Positions 19,253 through 20,751 of a DNA stretch of 20,751 bases are shown piece after piece; the stretch's first letter is position 1; the number at the start of each line of letters is the position of its first letter. Below the pieces are notes generated by a model. The model had not been told where the DNA came from, made no database searches, and saw nothing but the letters and a program-made list of their open reading frames with translations. Both the position numbers and the translations under genes were made by a program. The stretch is from Globomyces pollinis-pini (lineage: Eukaryota; Chytridiomycota; Chytridiomycetes; Rhizophydiales; Globomycetaceae), in assembly GCA_025399215.1 (NCBI GenBank), contig MU621384.1, positions 1-20,751 on the forward strand, given 5' to 3'.

Positions 19253-19780
19253 TTAAATGCCAACATAGGCTTTAAGAACAGCTGTAGCATCTTGAGGTTC
19301 TAATTTTCCGTTAGCAACACCATTTAATGTTATTTTTTTAAAATCCAATCTGTTATTGTAAATTCTTGGCTTCTTCTTTTCAATTGCTTTGAGCTCATCA
19401 AACTTTTCAGTTTGTCTATTGGTGACCAACTCCAATTCCTGGCCAGTATGATCCGTCACCTTCAAATTCCAAGTACTTGAATCACCCAAATTCAACTCTC
19501 CAACATGATGCAAGTGAGTTGGTGTAGGTGGTACGATATCCAGTTTAGACAACAGCCAAGATACTCTCTCAGTTGGTTGAGCTCCAACTCCAATCCAATA
19601 TTTAATTCGTTCAGTATTTAACTCCAAGTGTTTGACCCCCTTTGGATCCGGAATTGGGTTGTAAGTCCCCACTCGCTCCAAATGCTTTCCGTCTCGTGGT
19701 GCTCTTGCATTTGCTACTACAATCCCATAGAATGGGTTGTGTCTTGCTCCCCATCTTGCTAATCGAATTTTCACAACCAT
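19253..19780 (-). CDS. MRPS16: mitochondrial small-subunit ribosomal protein bS16m
   Basis: Component of the mitochondrial small ribosomal subunit, homologous to bacterial bS16. Single exon, 175 aa. The bS16 core fills residues 1-85: MVVKIRLARWGARHNPFYGI, then RDGKHLERVGTYNP, LNTERIKYWIGVGAQPTERV and WLLSKLDIV. The remaining 90 residues are a charged extension not found in bacterial S16 (usually about 80 aa), as is common for mitoribosomal versions. The start is at the Met of the conserved MVVKIRL; no separate presequence is visible, and the basic N-terminus of S16 itself may direct import. It is one of only two complete genes here with no intron. A pyrimidine-rich stretch (on its sense strand) lies directly upstream. 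Confidence 0.95.
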   Translation of the reverse strand: MVVKIRLARWGARHNPFYGIVVANARAPRDGKHLERVGTYNPIPDPKGVKHLELNTERIKYWIGVGAQPTERVSWLLSKLDIVPPTPTHLHHVGELNLGDSSTWNLKVTDHTGQELELVTNRQTEKFDELKAIEKKKPRIYNNRLDFKKITLNGVANGKLEPQDATAVLKAYVGI

Positions 19781-19814
19781 GAAAAAAAAAGAAAAGTTGA
19801 AGGAAAAGGGAAAG
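19781..19814 (-). promoter_or_regulatory. pyrimidine-rich leader of bS16m
   Basis: The 34 bases before the ATG are almost pure purine on the plus strand, so C/T-rich on the sense strand of bS16m (TTTCCCTTTTCC, then CTTTTCTTTTTTTTTC up to the ATG). It may be a core promoter tract or a translational leader; no other gene here has one as long. Confidence 0.4.
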
Positions 19815-20084
19815 CGTTGTAGTTCAACTACAGATACAATAGACTATACCATTATGAGTCGTCGATGCCTGTCTTGAATCATTCACTATGTAACTGATGG
19901 ACTTTCTACATGCTTCCAGAAACGTCAATGATTTAATATGGTAGAGAACTCAAACATAAACTTTTACTGAAAGAAGTAGTTAGGAGCATTATAATTACTA
20001 AAATAATAATTGGAAACTTTCATTGTCTGTACTCATGCGGATAATTCCATATTATTTCCATTCTATCCAGTTTCTTTCTTTCTA
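19815..20084. other. rest of the divergent spacer between bS16m and the dehydrogenase gene
   Basis: The full gap from bS16m to the dehydrogenase start is 304 bases. Beyond the pyrimidine tract it is AT-rich, with no ORF, RNA gene or repeat that I can support. A frame continues upstream of 20085 to an ATG at 20010 but does not look like protein of this family. Confidence 0.5.
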
Positions 20085-20751
20085 ATGTGGTTTTTTGGAT
20101 CAAACGAATTCCAGTATGAGTCCCTTCCGGACCTTAAAGATAAAGTCATTTTGATCACTGGAGGTACAGCTGGCTTGGGAAAACAATCCGCCATCGAATT
20201 GTTGAAGAAAAATGCAACTATCATCATCACTGCCAGAAATGAAGAAAAGGGGAAACTTGCAGTTGCTGATATATTAGAAAAAACCAATAATCAGAATCCT
20301 AATATATCATTTGGAGTTATGGATCAAGGTGATCTGACATCTGTTAGAGCATTTGCTGATTGGTTTCTGAAGTTGAACGTTCCATTGAATGTGCTGATGT
20401 TAAATGCGGGTTGCTTTATTTTGTATTAACAACTAACAGGAATTGCTGTTGTTCCATTCAAGATGATTGACGGACTAGAATCACACTTCTACGTGAATCA
20501 TATGTCGCATTTCCTATTAGTTAAACTATTACTGGAAAAGATAAAACAAACACCGGCCTCTAGGGTAGTATTTGTATCGTCAGATGCTCATCAAATTGTA
20601 CGTGAAACCCCAGATTGGGAAGTTTATTCAAAGTACAACTATGAAGATAGTATGACTGGATCGTTTCATCAGTACGGAATATCAAAATTGGCAAACATTC
20701 AAACTGCTTTAGTTCTAACGCGTCGACTAGCAGATGAGAATGTGTATGTCA
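20085..20751 (+). CDS. short-chain dehydrogenase/reductase, retinol-dehydrogenase-like (3' end outside window)
   Basis: NAD(P)-dependent oxidoreductase of the classical SDR fold. Exons 20085-20409 and 20440 to the window end (30-nt intron); about 212 residues visible. The Rossmann cofactor motif is ITGGTAGLG, followed by the ITARNEEKG strand that senses NADP(H). The stabilising NAG (VLMLNAG) is joined across the intron to IAVVPFKM. The catalytic Ser lies in VVFVSSDAH and the catalytic Tyr and Lys in YGISKLAN. The stretch HFYVNHMSHFLLVKLLL is typical of the retinol dehydrogenase / WWOX-like branch. The start at 20085 (MWFFGSNEFQYESLPDLKDK) gives the usual length before the cofactor motif; the ATG at 20010 would add a hydrophobic stretch and was not used. 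Substrate unknown; the C-terminal substrate-binding part is beyond the window. Confidence 0.92.

Overview
The window is nuclear DNA of a compact, AT-rich eukaryotic genome. The organism is most likely an early-diverging fungus: it carries a chitin synthase, a mitoribosomal protein of the fungal mL59 type and a yeast-type dihydroxyacetone kinase. All three stop codons are used normally, so the standard code applies. I cannot resolve the lineage further from the sequence alone.

Layout, left to right: the 3' part of a histone H2B gene (+); a Nop2/Sun-family RNA cytosine methyltransferase (+); a long Drs2/ATP8A-type phospholipid flippase (+); a short kinase-like gene holding only an N-lobe (+); a PPR protein (+) that meets a secretory cyclophilin (-) stop codon to stop codon; an MEAK7/TLDC1-like TLDc protein (-); a short chitin synthase (-); an orphan seven-helix membrane protein (+); a type II membrane protein with a repetitive beta-rich outer domain (+); a dihydroxyacetone kinase (-); mitoribosomal mL59-like (+) and bS16m (-) proteins facing each other; and the first part of a short-chain dehydrogenase (+), cut by the window edge.

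The dominant signal is the gene architecture. Eleven of the fourteen protein genes are interrupted, and reading across the breaks gives 37 GT-AG introns. Thirty-six of these are only 24-40 nt long (median 29 nt); the other is 82 nt. Thirty-three end in TAG. All seven whose length is a multiple of three contain an in-frame stop. Every splice model restores a recognised motif or keeps a continuous frame, and for every complete gene the summed coding length is divisible by three. Gene fragments that look like many small ORFs are therefore exons of a few ordinary genes.

The genes do not form one pathway. Loose themes are membrane and cell-surface biology (flippase, chitin synthase, seven-helix protein, type II protein, two proteins with likely N-myristoylation signals) and mitochondrial gene expression (PPR protein, mL59, bS16m). 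I saw no tRNA, rRNA, mobile element, CRISPR array or viral gene.
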